A stretch of 53,002 bases of DNA from Rhodoferax sp. (lineage in GTDB: Bacteria > Pseudomonadota > Gammaproteobacteria > Burkholderiales > Burkholderiaceae_C), in contig JAUXWC010000106.1 of NCBI GenBank assembly GCA_030685025.1, forward strand, positions 1 to 53,002. Reading direction: 5' to 3'. Position numbers and translations under genes: made by a program. Positions 20,399 through 28,565 of the stretch are shown piece after piece (position 1 is the first letter of the stretch; the number at the start of each line of letters is the position of its first letter). The notes beneath the pieces were generated by a model. The model saw only the letters and a program-made list of their open reading frames with translations. It was not told the origin of the DNA and searched no databases.

Positions 20399-20423
20399 GT
20401 ATCAGCAAATGCGAAGCTCGCAA
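20396..20423 (-). promoter_or_regulatory. Candidate promoter of the dcw cluster
   Basis: On the minus strand TTGCGA (20418-20423) and TACAGT (20396-20401) are 16 bp apart, a moderate sigma70-type pair. Transcription would begin inside the 10-bp repeats, so MraZ binding would block it. The remaining mraZ-hslU gap (20424-20570) is AT-richer and has a 10-bp direct repeat, AAGGACTTAG, at 20455-20464 and 20509-20518, of unknown meaning. Confidence 0.4.
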
Positions 20424-20570
20424 GAGGGCTTACGATTATTTTTCCAATGAAATCAAGGACTTAGACTCGATTTCGAATCGTGTTCTGACTCGAAAATCGT
20501 TCTAGATTAAGGACTTAGCACCTGTTATGAAAGTGATGCTTCAAGGTCGCAGGTGTTGCTGCGCCACCCA

Positions 20571-21899
20571 TTACAAGATGTAACGCGACAGGTCCTCGTC
20601 CTGACTCAGCTCTTTGAGACGCGCGTCGACATAGCTGGCATCCACTTCGATCACCTTGCCGCCCAGGTTGGCGGCGTTGAAACTGACCTCGTCGAGCAGG
20701 CGCTCCATCACCGTGGACAGTCGGCGTGCACCGATGTTCTCGGTGCGCTCATTGACGTCAAAAGCAATCGCGGCCAGGCGCGTAATGCCCTCGGGCGTGA
20801 ACTCGATTGCCACGCCTTCGGTGGCCAGCAGGGCCTGGTATTGCTTAACCAGGGAAGCATGGGTCTGAGTCAGGATGGCGACGAAATCCTGCACCGATAA
20901 GGACTGCAATTCGACGCGAATCGGAAAACGCCCCTGCAGTTCCGGAATCAGGTCGCTGGGCTTGCTCAGGTGAAAGGCGCCGGAGGCGATGAACAGGATG
21001 TGATCGGTCTTGACCATGCCGTACTTGGTTGACACCGAAGTGCCCTCCACCAAGGGCAGCAGATCACGCTGCACCCCTTGGCGCGACACCTCTGCGCCAC
21101 TGCCCTCGCTGCGCGACGTGACCTTGTCGATCTCGTCGATGAACACAATACCGTTTTGCTCCAGCATGTGCAGCGCCTGGGTCTTGATGTCGTCGTCGTT
21201 GACCAGCTTGGCGGCCTCCTCGTCGGTAAGCAACTTCAAGGCCTCACTGATCTTGAGTTTGCGCTGCTGACGTTTGGATTGCCCGATCTGCCCAAACATG
21301 CCACGCAACTGTTCGGTCATCTCTTCCATGCCGGCCGGGCCCATGATCTCCAGTTGTTGCGCTGACTGGGCCACGTCAATTTCGATTTCCCGATCGGCCA
21401 ACTGGCCTTCGCGCAATTTCTTGCGAAACACCTGGCGTGCCGTGTTGGGCGGCGCGGCGGCGTCAGCCACGGTCTCACCCCGGGCCAGGGGTACCAGAAT
21501 ATCGAGAATGCGATCCTCGGCCGCGTCTTCGGCGCGCGCGCGAACCTTCTTCATCTCGCTGCCGCGCATCTGCTTGACCGCGATGTCGGCCAGGTCGCGG
21601 ATGATCGCATCGACATCCTTGCCGACGTAACCGACCTCGGTGAACTTGGTCGCTTCAACCTTGATGAAGGGCGCATCGGCCAGGCGCGCCAGACGCCGGG
21701 CGATCTCGGTCTTGCCAACACCGGTTGGCCCAATCATCAAGATGTTCTTGGGCGTGATCTCGACCCGCAGGCCAGGCTCGACCTGTTGCCGGCGCCAACG
21801 GTTGCGCAGTGCAATCGCCACCGCACGCTTGGCCTGCTGCTGCCCAACAATGTGTTTGTCGAGTTCGGAGACGATCTCCTGGGGGGTCATGGATGACAT
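20571..21899 (-). CDS. hslU: ATP-dependent protease ATPase subunit HslU
   Basis: AAA+ unfoldase of the HslUV (ClpQY) protease. It has 442 residues. Walker A is GPTGVGKTE, Walker B is VFIDEIDK, and the GYVG pore loop is in [11 protein letters not shown]. The central I-domain lies between them. The C-terminal peptide DLSRYIL is the part that inserts into HslV and activates it. It lies directly downstream of hslV; a copy of the window's dispersed palindromic repeat fills the 71-bp gap. Confidence 0.99.
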   Translation of the reverse strand: MSSMTPQEIVSELDKHIVGQQQAKRAVAIALRNRWRRQQVEPGLRVEITPKNILMIGPTGVGKTEIARRLARLADAPFIKVEATKFTEVGYVGKDVDAIIRDLADIAVKQMRGSEMKKVRARAEDAAEDRILDILVPLARGETVADAAAPPNTARQVFRKKLREGQLADREIEIDVAQSAQQLEIMGPAGMEEMTEQLRGMFGQIGQSKRQQRKLKISEALKLLTDEEAAKLVNDDDIKTQALHMLEQNGIVFIDEIDKVTSRSEGSGAEVSRQGVQRDLLPLVEGTSVSTKYGMVKTDHILFIASGAFHLSKPSDLIPELQGRFPIRVELQSLSVQDFVAILTQTHASLVKQYQALLATEGVAIEFTPEGITRLAAIAFDVNERTENIGARRLSTVMERLLDEVSFNAANLGGKVIEVDASYVDARLKELSQDEDLSRYIL

Positions 21900-21910
21900 A
21901 GGTTTTGTTT

Positions 21911-21966
21911 CTGATCAGTTGAGGACAGAGCTTGCGCGCTGCGCGTCGCTGCGGTCTGTCCCGCAA
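21911..21966. repeat. Dispersed palindromic repeat, hslV-hslU copy
   Basis: Longer variant of the unit seen as a tandem array at 42569-42730. It has the same ends (CTGATCAGTTG and GGTCTGTCCCGCAA) with a few extra bases in the loop. The arms GGACAGA/TCTGTCC are inverted. The repeat ends 4 bp below the hslV stop codon, the same placement as the array below the binding-protein gene. Confidence 0.85.
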
Positions 21967-21970
21967 AATC

Positions 21971-22516
21971 TCACAACGTTTCGATGCTGTGGTTCATGTT
22001 GGTGTAGATGCACAGGTCAGCCGCGATCTCCAACGATTTCTTGACGATGTCCCGCGCCGACAACTCGGTATGGTTGAGCAGCGCCACCGCAGCGGCTTGC
22101 GCATAGGCGCCGCCGGAGCCAATGGTGACGATACCGTTTTCGGGCTCCAGCACGTCGCCATTGCCGGTGATGATGAGCGAGCTCTCCAGGTCCGCCACGG
22201 CGAGCATGGCCTCGAGGCGGCGCAATACTCGGTCGGTGCGCCAGTCCTTGGTCAACTCGATCGCCGAGCGCACCAGATGGCCCTGGTGCTTTTCCAGCTT
22301 GGCTTCAAACCGCTCGAACAGCGTGAAGGCGTCGGCCGTGGCACCGGCAAATCCAGCCAGCACCTTGCCGTGGTAGAGCTTGCGCACCTTGCGTGCCGTG
22401 CCCTTGACAACGATGTTGCCCAGCGTGACCTGACCGTCGCCGCCAATGGCAACCTGCATGCCTTGCCCAGTCTGGCGGCGCACGCTGATGATCGTGGTTC
22501 CGTGAAATTGTTCCAT
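21971..22516 (-). CDS. hslV: ATP-dependent protease proteolytic subunit HslV
   Basis: Threonine peptidase forming the double hexamer core of HslUV. It is 181 residues starting [14 protein letters not shown]. The first residues are a propeptide, and the catalytic threonine is most likely Thr7, exposed by self-cleavage, as in other betaproteobacterial Hsl[12 protein letters not shown] and the [12 protein letters not shown] region are family hallmarks. Ribosome site AGGA is 4 bases upstream of the ATG at 22516. Confidence 0.98.
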   Translation of the reverse strand: MEQFHGTTIISVRRQTGQGMQVAIGGDGQVTLGNIVVKGTARKVRKLYHGKVLAGFAGATADAFTLFERFEAKLEKHQGHLVRSAIELTKDWRTDRVLRRLEAMLAVADLESSLIITGNGDVLEPENGIVTIGSGGAYAQAAAVALLNHTELSARDIVKKSLEIAADLCIYTNMNHSIETL

Positions 22517-22630
22517 CTGTTCCTAATCAATCGAAGGGGACGACGCTGAAGGGATGTCCTCCAAAGTCAGGTTTGGCCAATGCTCGCAATTGCAAGACGG
22601 CCTCGCGCGGGACTCCGTTCGAAAACCGTG

Positions 22631-24427
22631 TCAGCTTGTCCGCAGCACCACCCGCGCATGTTCGTTGATGCCAATGACGCTGAAAAAAGCAGCAATCAGT
22701 CGGTGCACTTCGCGGAACTGCACCTGGCACCCTTCGGCCTGGCGCACGGCAACCCAATTGAGTATGCTGCCCGCCGCCGAGAAATCAACCCGGATCAAGC
22801 GGGCACAGGAGATCACCAGCCGGTCCGCCCCAAGCAGGCCCGCCTGGAGCTTGTTCAAGGCGTCCGCGGCGTCTCCCAAAATTTCGCCGGTCAACTCGAC
22901 CACCGTCGCGGGCATGGCATCCAGACCCATCGGCGCGGTCAGCGCCTGACCCATGCCGGTGTCCCATTGGGGTGAATCGGCGCCTTCCATGTCCGCGACA
23001 TCGCTGCGCTCGGCCGCGGCGCTGACTTCTTCGCGTACAAAGCCGCACAGGGGATCTTGCCAGGACGGTGGCGACACTTCAAAGGTGATGCAATACTCCA
23101 GCGCGGCCAGTTCGAAGTCGTCTTGCATGCGCATGATGCGCAGGGCATCCAGACGCAAGCTCCACCAGAGCAAATCGACGGTTCTGTCGCCCGAGGGCGT
23201 GCAGGCCCGCAGGGTCCGCTCGAGCGCATCGGCACCTCCAAAATTCAGCGTCACCGGTGTCGCACACCACTCGGCAAACATGTTGGCCAAGAGCTCCAGC
23301 GCGTCGGGCGTGATTGCGCTAAGGCGAGTCCAGTCCAAGGACCATGGAGCACGCGCATGCAGCAAGCGGCCGCGCAGATCCATGACCGATTGGAGATCGA
23401 GCTCGGACGGGCACTCCCAGGCGCTGACCAGCATGTTCGGTGACAGCAAGGGCCGCGGCGCAGCGGCGGCTTCCTTTCGGCCCAACTGATCGGGAATCGA
23501 GAACCATGCCGGCGCGGAACGTCCAAAACGCTCGGCGTATTCGATGGCCACACGGTCAAAACTGGCCTGCTGGCCGGTGGCACGATACAGATCAAACAGG
23601 GCGCCGGCCCAAACGTCGGCGGACTCGGGGCTGACTTGGGTCGCGTGCAGCGCATCGAGCAACCCGGCCTCCGCGCCGGCATCATCACCATTGGCAAAGC
23701 GAATCGCCGCCTCCTCCAAATCCGGATCGGCCAGGTTGTCGCCCATCTCGACCGCCGAGAGATTCGACGCGGGAAAGCCGCTCGCGCCAAAGCTGCTGCG
23801 GCCACCCCGCGCAGGCGCTTTCGAGGCAATCCGGGGTGAACCCGAGCCAGCCTGATCAGCGGCCGCTGCCGTGGCGCCCATCTGCGTTGGCACATCCTCG
23901 GGGCGGTGCCAGGAGGCTCCCGACCCGGGCTCCAGCTCGGACGCTTGCGTTGGTGCAAAACCGCTGGTGCGATCGGGACTCTGGCTGCTGGAGACAAAGC
24001 TGTCCTGCTGGGTCAAGGGCACATTGGAGGACATCGGGAAGTTGTTGGCTGCGACCACCCCCTCGTCCTGCTTGCCCTTCCACCATTGCTTGGACATCTG
24101 GGCTTCGATCTCATCGATCTTCTTGAGCGTCATGGCCCGGTCATCAGGATTGGATGCCAAACTGCTCTGAAAGAACGAAGGCCGCCCCCCCTGGTCGGAA
24201 CTCACGGTGGGCTCATTGCGGCGCAATTTGCGCAACTGGTCGAACTCGCGCCGACGCACAAAGTCATTTTGCCGCTTACGCTCGATCATCTCCTTGAGCG
24301 CTTGCTTACTGTAGCCACTATCGGCCTCGGGCTCCTGGTTGTCCAGCTCGCCCCAGTCCTTGGTCGGATTACGGACGAAGCGAGCGACCTTCGACAGCAA
24401 ACCGGAGTTATTGTCTTTGGTCGCCAT
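22631..24427 (-). CDS. STAS-domain protein, two probable STAS modules, function unknown
   Basis: 598 residues. Residues 1-250 are charged and low-complexity (RKRQNDFVRRREFDQLRKLR, then Ser/Gln/Ala-rich) and probably disordered. The C-terminal 90 residues (VVELTGEILGDAADALNKL to the end) have the strand-helix pattern of a STAS domain of the anti-sigma-antagonist/MlaB kind. A middle part (about 320-410, LDLQSVMDLRGRL to FGGADALERTL) has the same pattern and may be a second STAS domain. The phosphorylatable serine of SpoIIAA types is not obvious; SAAGS is the nearest. No membrane helix is seen. It lies between hslV and dksA. Confidence 0.75.
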   Translation of the reverse strand: MATKDNNSGLLSKVARFVRNPTKDWGELDNQEPEADSGYSKQALKEMIERKRQNDFVRRREFDQLRKLRRNEPTVSSDQGGRPSFFQSSLASNPDDRAMTLKKIDEIEAQMSKQWWKGKQDEGVVAANNFPMSSNVPLTQQDSFVSSSQSPDRTSGFAPTQASELEPGSGASWHRPEDVPTQMGATAAAADQAGSGSPRIASKAPARGGRSSFGASGFPASNLSAVEMGDNLADPDLEEAAIRFANGDDAGAEAGLLDALHATQVSPESADVWAGALFDLYRATGQQASFDRVAIEYAERFGRSAPAWFSIPDQLGRKEAAAAPRPLLSPNMLVSAWECPSELDLQSVMDLRGRLLHARAPWSLDWTRLSAITPDALELLANMFAEWCATPVTLNFGGADALERTLRACTPSGDRTVDLLWWSLRLDALRIMRMQDDFELAALEYCITFEVSPPSWQDPLCGFVREEVSAAAERSDVADMEGADSPQWDTGMGQALTAPMGLDAMPATVVELTGEILGDAADALNKLQAGLLGADRLVISCARLIRVDFSAAGSILNWVAVRQAEGCQVQFREVHRLIAAFFSVIGINEHARVVLRTS

Positions 24428-24468
24428 GAGTCGCTAGTGTCGGTTCAACTGAGTCGGCTCAGGCGACT

Positions 24469-25575
24469 TCAATCTCCAAACATCTTCTGCTTGAGCTCGC
24501 GGCGCTGTTGGGCCTCCAGCGACAAGGTGGCGGTCGGGCGCGCCAGCAGGCGCCCGACGCCAATCGGCTCGCCGGTCTCGTCGCAATAACCGTAGTCGCC
24601 GGCATCAATGCGGGTGATCGACTGCTCGATTTTCTTGAGCAGCTTGCGCTCACGGTCGCGGGTGCGCAACTCCAGTGCGTGCTCTTCTTCAATCGTGGCG
24701 CGGTCAGCCGGGTCAGGCACCACCACCGTGTCTTCGCGCAGATGTTCGGTGGTTTCACCGGCCATGCTGAGGATGTCTTGCTTAAGGACCGACAGTTTCA
24801 AGCGGAACACGGCCATCTGGGTCGCGTTCATGTATTCGGCGTCAGGCATCGCCATCAGGTCGGCATCGGTGAGTTGCTCGACTGGTTTGGTCTTCCAATT
24901 GTTGGCGAGTTTGGGATCTTTTTTGGCGGCTGATGCCACCGGCGGAGCAATGAGAGGTGCGGACATGGTTTGAATGTAACTGGCTTTGGCGGCCGTTGAG
25001 GCGACCGACTGGGCCATGGAGGGAACGGTGAGTTGGGCCAAGCGCGACGAGGGGCGACCAGCCTTTGGAGCGACAGTCGGTGTCGTGACAGCAAGCTGGC
25101 TAACTGGGGGCGCGGTCAATGCCTTGGCCGGCTTGGCCGCCACCGGCGCAGCAACTGGAGCCGAGGCGACAGCCTTGGACTTGATCGGCGCTGGCGCCGC
25201 CTTGACTTGTGTTGGTGCAGCTTTGACTGGCGCGGCTTTGGCAGCGGGGCGACTGGCCTCCTTCACCTTGGCCGGTGCCGCCTTGGCGGCTGGCTTGGCC
25301 GCCTTTGCAGCTTTTGCCGGAGTCGCTTTCGCAAGTTTCGTGGCAGTCGGCTTGGCCACCTTCGCAACCTTGGCAGGCGCAGCTTTGACAGCGGGCTTGG
25401 CCGGCTTGGCCTTCACTGCCACAGCTTTGGAAGGCTTGGCAGGCTTGGCCGGGGCCGCTTTGGGTTTGGCCTTTGCCACGGGCGCGGCTTTGGGGGCGTG
25501 CTTGCCCTTGACGGAGGCCTTGGCGACCTTGACGGCCTGCGCGGCGGGTTTGGCTTTAACGGCTTGAGTTTTCAC
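24469..25575 (-). CDS. dksA: RNA polymerase-binding factor DksA with a long Lys/Ala/Pro-rich N-terminal tail
   Basis: The C-terminal part (about 244-368) is DksA: EYMNATQMAVFRLKL, the coiled-coil tip DPADRA (D288-A293) needed for action with ppGpp, and LRTRDRERKLLKKIE. The usual zinc finger has one Cys (C331 in YCDETGEP); the other three positions are T, S and A (ATLSLEAQ), so it should be zinc-independent. Residues 1 to about 225 are repeats of AKPAKPAKAA type, like histone H1 or AlgP, and are probably a disordered DNA- or RNA-binding tail. The GTG at 25575 is chosen for its AGGAGA ribosome site. The total of 368 residues compares with about 150 in E. coli. A weak -10 (TATAAC) is at 25664-25669. 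Confidence 0.92.
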   Translation of the reverse strand: MKTQAVKAKPAAQAVKVAKASVKGKHAPKAAPVAKAKPKAAPAKPAKPSKAVAVKAKPAKPAVKAAPAKVAKVAKPTATKLAKATPAKAAKAAKPAAKAAPAKVKEASRPAAKAAPVKAAPTQVKAAPAPIKSKAVASAPVAAPVAAKPAKALTAPPVSQLAVTTPTVAPKAGRPSSRLAQLTVPSMAQSVASTAAKASYIQTMSAPLIAPPVASAAKKDPKLANNWKTKPVEQLTDADLMAMPDAEYMNATQMAVFRLKLSVLKQDILSMAGETTEHLREDTVVVPDPADRATIEEEHALELRTRDRERKLLKKIEQSITRIDAGDYGYCDETGEPIGVGRLLARPTATLSLEAQQRRELKQKMFGD

Positions 25576-25806
25576 TTCTTGTCTCCTGGCAGGGTGGGCT
25601 TGGTGCTGCGCCTTGGATTCGGATGATCGGCGAGGCTCGCGCTTACGGTCTGCTTCGCTTGCAGTTATACCCCCTTTGTCGCCCACTGCGCACGCGCGTT
25701 CGGGGTTATCGCTGGCGCGCGAGTTTACAGGCTTACCCACTGGGAAACCCATCAGTTGCAAAATCGAGACAATCATCTGACTCCCGCTCTAGTGGTCGTT
25801 ACAAGA

Positions 25807-26877
25807 TCAAACCAGACATTGGGCCAAGCCCTGTAGCAAGATGTCCTTGGGCAACTCAATGCCGATAAAGACCATCTTGCTCGAACGCTGCTCCCCTGGA
25901 CCCCAAGCCGGACCGAGATCACTGCCCATCAACTGATGGACGCCCTGAAAAATCACTTTTCGATCGGTTCCGACCATGCTCAACACGCCTTTATAGCGCA
26001 ACATTCTGGGGCCGTAGATGTTGACGATGGCGCCGAGAAAGTCTTCCAGCTTGGCTGGATCGAAGGCCCGCTCTGACTTGAACACAAAGCTCTTGACGTC
26101 GTCGTCATGGTGGTGGTGGTGGCCACCGGCATGCTGGTGCGACGGATGCTTGCACGACTCGCCTGGCGTATGGTCATGGTGTTCGTGGTCATGACCGTGG
26201 TCCGCATGGTCAGGCGCCTCGTCCTTGAGAAAATCCGGATCGATATCGAGCTTGGCGTTGAGGTTGAAGCCGCGCAGATCGAACACCTCTGACAAGGCCA
26301 CATCGCCAAAATGCACCGCCTTCTGGGGCGCACGGGGATTCATGTGCTTGAGGCGATGCATCAGGGCGTCGACCTCATCGCTCGCCACCAGATCGGTCTT
26401 GCTGATGAAGATCTGGTCCGCAAAGCCAACCTGCCGGCGCGCTTCCTGGCGCTCGTTGAGCTGGCTTGCGGCGTGTTTGGCATCGACCAGGGTCAGGATC
26501 GAATCCAGCAAATAGCTCTCGGCAACCTCGTCGTCCATAAAGAAGGTTTGCGCCACCGGGCCCGGGTCGGCCAGGCCAGTGGTCTCGATCACCACACGGT
26601 CAAAATCGAGTTCGCCCTTGCGTTTTTTCTCGGCCAGGTCCTGCAGCGTGCTGCGCAAGTCCTCCCGAATGGTGCAGCAGATGCAGCCGTTGCTCATCTG
26701 GATGATCTGTTCAGTGGTGTCTGACACCAGGATCTCGCTGTCGATGTTTTCCTCGCCGAATTCGTTCTCGATCACGGCGATCTTCTGGCCATGCGCTTCC
26801 GCCAGCACGCGCTTGAGCAGCGTGGTTTTGCCTGAGCCTAGGAAGCCAGTCAGGATGGTCGCGGGAATCAGGGCCAT
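25807..26877 (-). CDS. COG0523-family (CobW/YjiA/ZNG1-like) metallochaperone GTPase
   Basis: 356 residues. Walker A is GFLGSGKTTLL; the metal-binding CxCC motif CICC is in SNGCICCTIRED; the switch region ETTGLADPGP and guanine motif SKTDLV are present. A His/Asp-rich linker (about 228-268, with HGHDHEHHDHTP and GGHHHHHDDD) could buffer zinc or nickel. The CobW C-terminal domain follows. Genes of this family are often linked to zinc-sparing DksA paralogues; here the next gene downstream is a DksA with a broken zinc finger. I found no clear Zur-type palindrome upstream. Confidence 0.93.
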   Translation of the reverse strand: MALIPATILTGFLGSGKTTLLKRVLAEAHGQKIAVIENEFGEENIDSEILVSDTTEQIIQMSNGCICCTIREDLRSTLQDLAEKKRKGELDFDRVVIETTGLADPGPVAQTFFMDDEVAESYLLDSILTLVDAKHAASQLNERQEARRQVGFADQIFISKTDLVASDEVDALMHRLKHMNPRAPQKAVHFGDVALSEVFDLRGFNLNAKLDIDPDFLKDEAPDHADHGHDHEHHDHTPGESCKHPSHQHAGGHHHHHDDDVKSFVFKSERAFDPAKLEDFLGAIVNIYGPRMLRYKGVLSMVGTDRKVIFQGVHQLMGSDLGPAWGPGEQRSSKMVFIGIELPKDILLQGLAQCLV

Positions 26878-26976
26878 GGTCGATCAATCAGGAGAAAAAC
26901 AGCGCATCTGCAACACGGCGATGCGACGCAATGCGGCATCGAGCAGGTGGGGAGTGTAACGACCTATTCAAAACGC

Positions 26977-28158
26977 TCACTTACGCATCACCACCAGACC
27001 CTTCAGGTACTCGCCCTCGGGGAAACAAATGGTCATCGGATGGTCCGGCGCACCGCCCAGGCGCTCGCTGATAAAACCGTCCACGCTGGCATCGGTTCCG
27101 GCCGAGGCGACGATCTTGTGAAACAGGTCGACGCTGATGCCCCCGGAGCAGGAATAGGTGAACAACACGCCTCCGGGCTCCAGGATCTTGAACGCCAGAC
27201 GATTGATGTCCTTGTAGGCCCGTGCCGCGCGTTCGGCATGGGACACCGTCGGCGCAAACTTCGGCGGATCGAGAATGATGGCATCGAAACGCTGGCCCTG
27301 CTCGTGAAAGCGGCGCAGGCTGGCGTTGACGTCTGCATCGAGCCAGGTGGCGCGCGCGCCATCCAGGCCATTTAGCTCCAGATTGGCTGCGGCCTGCTGC
27401 AACGCGGGCGCGGACGAGTCGATCGACGTGACATGCCCGGCGCCCGCTTGCAATGCGGCCACCGTGAAGCCGCCGGTGTAACAGAAGCAATTCAGCACGC
27501 GCTGGAACCCCAGCCGCCGGGTGTAGTCGACGAACTTCTTGCGGCTGTCGCGCTGGTCCAGATAGAAGCCGGTCTTGTGGCCGGTGGCGATGTTGATTGC
27601 CAGCTTCCAGCCATGCTCGCGCAACAGCAGCTCGGTCGGTCCCTCGCCGCGCAGCCAGCCAGTGGCTTCGGGCAGCCCCTCCAGTGCCCGGCTGCTGGCA
27701 TCGGAGCGCTCGTAGAGTTTGTTCAGTCCAGTCTCGGCCAGCAAGGCGTCGCACAACACCGCCTTCCAGCGTTCGGCCCCGGCCGCCAGGAACTGCGCCA
27801 CCAGCGTGTCACCATAACGATCGACAATCAAACCCGGCAATCCGTCGGACTCGCCATGAATCAGCCGCAGCCCGTCACTTTGAATGTCAAATTTGGCCCT
27901 GACCCTTATTGCAACTTGGCAGGCAGCTATGAAAAACGGAGCGTCGATGCGCTGCGCTTCGTCAAAACTCCACACCCGGGCACGGATCTTGGAGGCCGGA
28001 CTGAAGGCCGCCCAGGCCAAGAACTTGCCATCGGACGACTCCACGCGCACGGTTTCACCGGCGTCGGCGCGGCCGCGCGCGATGGCGGACTCAAAGATCC
28101 AGGGATGACGGCGCAGCAGGGAGCGCTCTTTGCCTTCTCGCAAACAGATGGTTTTCAT
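26977..28158 (-). CDS. rlmI: 23S rRNA (cytosine(1962)-C(5))-methyltransferase RlmI
   Basis: 393 residues from MKTICLREGKERSLLRRHPW; the ATG at 28158 gives the family N-terminus. An N-terminal PUA-like domain and an EEHEE linker domain precede a Rossmann methyltransferase fold. NCFCYTGGFTVAAL binds SAM, LDPPKFAPT is the catalytic loop, and YSCSGGISVD supplies the nucleophilic Cys. Length agrees with E. coli RlmI (396). It stands 99 bp upstream of the COG0523 gene in the same direction. Confidence 0.93.
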   Translation of the reverse strand: MKTICLREGKERSLLRRHPWIFESAIARGRADAGETVRVESSDGKFLAWAAFSPASKIRARVWSFDEAQRIDAPFFIAACQVAIRVRAKFDIQSDGLRLIHGESDGLPGLIVDRYGDTLVAQFLAAGAERWKAVLCDALLAETGLNKLYERSDASSRALEGLPEATGWLRGEGPTELLLREHGWKLAINIATGHKTGFYLDQRDSRKKFVDYTRRLGFQRVLNCFCYTGGFTVAALQAGAGHVTSIDSSAPALQQAAANLELNGLDGARATWLDADVNASLRRFHEQGQRFDAIILDPPKFAPTVSHAERAARAYKDINRLAFKILEPGGVLFTYSCSGGISVDLFHKIVASAGTDASVDGFISERLGGAPDHPMTICFPEGEYLKGLVVMRK

Positions 28159-28213
28159 GGATTGCGATGGTCCGGGTCTGGCTGCCCGCACTTGACGGCG
28201 TGTTCGTCCGTCA

Positions 28214-28525
28214 TCAATAGGTGATGGCCATGGCCGGGACGTCAACGCGGATCATGGGTTTGGCCAAGGCGGTCTGCACGGCAGCCACGTACTCGTGCGC
28301 CCACTTGTCGTCGGCGAACAGGGCCGGGCCGGCGGCCTGCGTGACGACCAGCACCTTATCCGCCGTCAACACCTTGCCGCTGGCGCGCAGCGGCTCACAG
28401 TCCAGCTCAGTGAACTGCTTGTCCAGCCAGGCTCGGGCTGCCTCGTGCGACATCGTTGGTGCCTCCGCCACATTGAATTGAAACTCGACACCTTTGTCCA
28501 ACAAGACCACGATTTGATTACGCAT
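28214..28525 (-). CDS. Conserved-looking hypothetical protein, 103 residues
   Basis: Starts MRNQIVVLLDKGVEFQFNVA at 28525, with AAAGG 7 bases upstream. It looks soluble, mixed alpha/beta, with no signal peptide or membrane segment. The middle (KVLTADKVLVVTQAAGPALF) and the end (KPMIRVDVPAMAITY) have alternating hydrophobic strands. I do not recognise the family. It lies between xerC (40 bp upstream) and rlmI (55 bp downstream), all in the same direction. Confidence 0.75.
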   Translation of the reverse strand: MRNQIVVLLDKGVEFQFNVAEAPTMSHEAARAWLDKQFTELDCEPLRASGKVLTADKVLVVTQAAGPALFADDKWAHEYVAAVQTALAKPMIRVDVPAMAITY

Positions 28526-28565
28526 AAACGACCTTTCTAACAACGACCAGCAGTGTGGCCTATTT

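Noticed and set aside
20520-20570. Intrinsic terminator after hslU
   Set aside because: There is an AACACCTG/CAGGTG inverted pair but the loop is about 24 bases and no T-run follows.
24986-25567. Ala/Gly-rich plus-strand frames opposite the dksA tail
   Set aside because: Direct reflection of the Lys/Ala/Pro repeat codons on the other strand; low complexity, no start signals.
26878-26976. Zur box before the COG0523 gene
   Set aside because: No AT-rich palindrome resembling the Zur consensus was found in this gap or before dksA.
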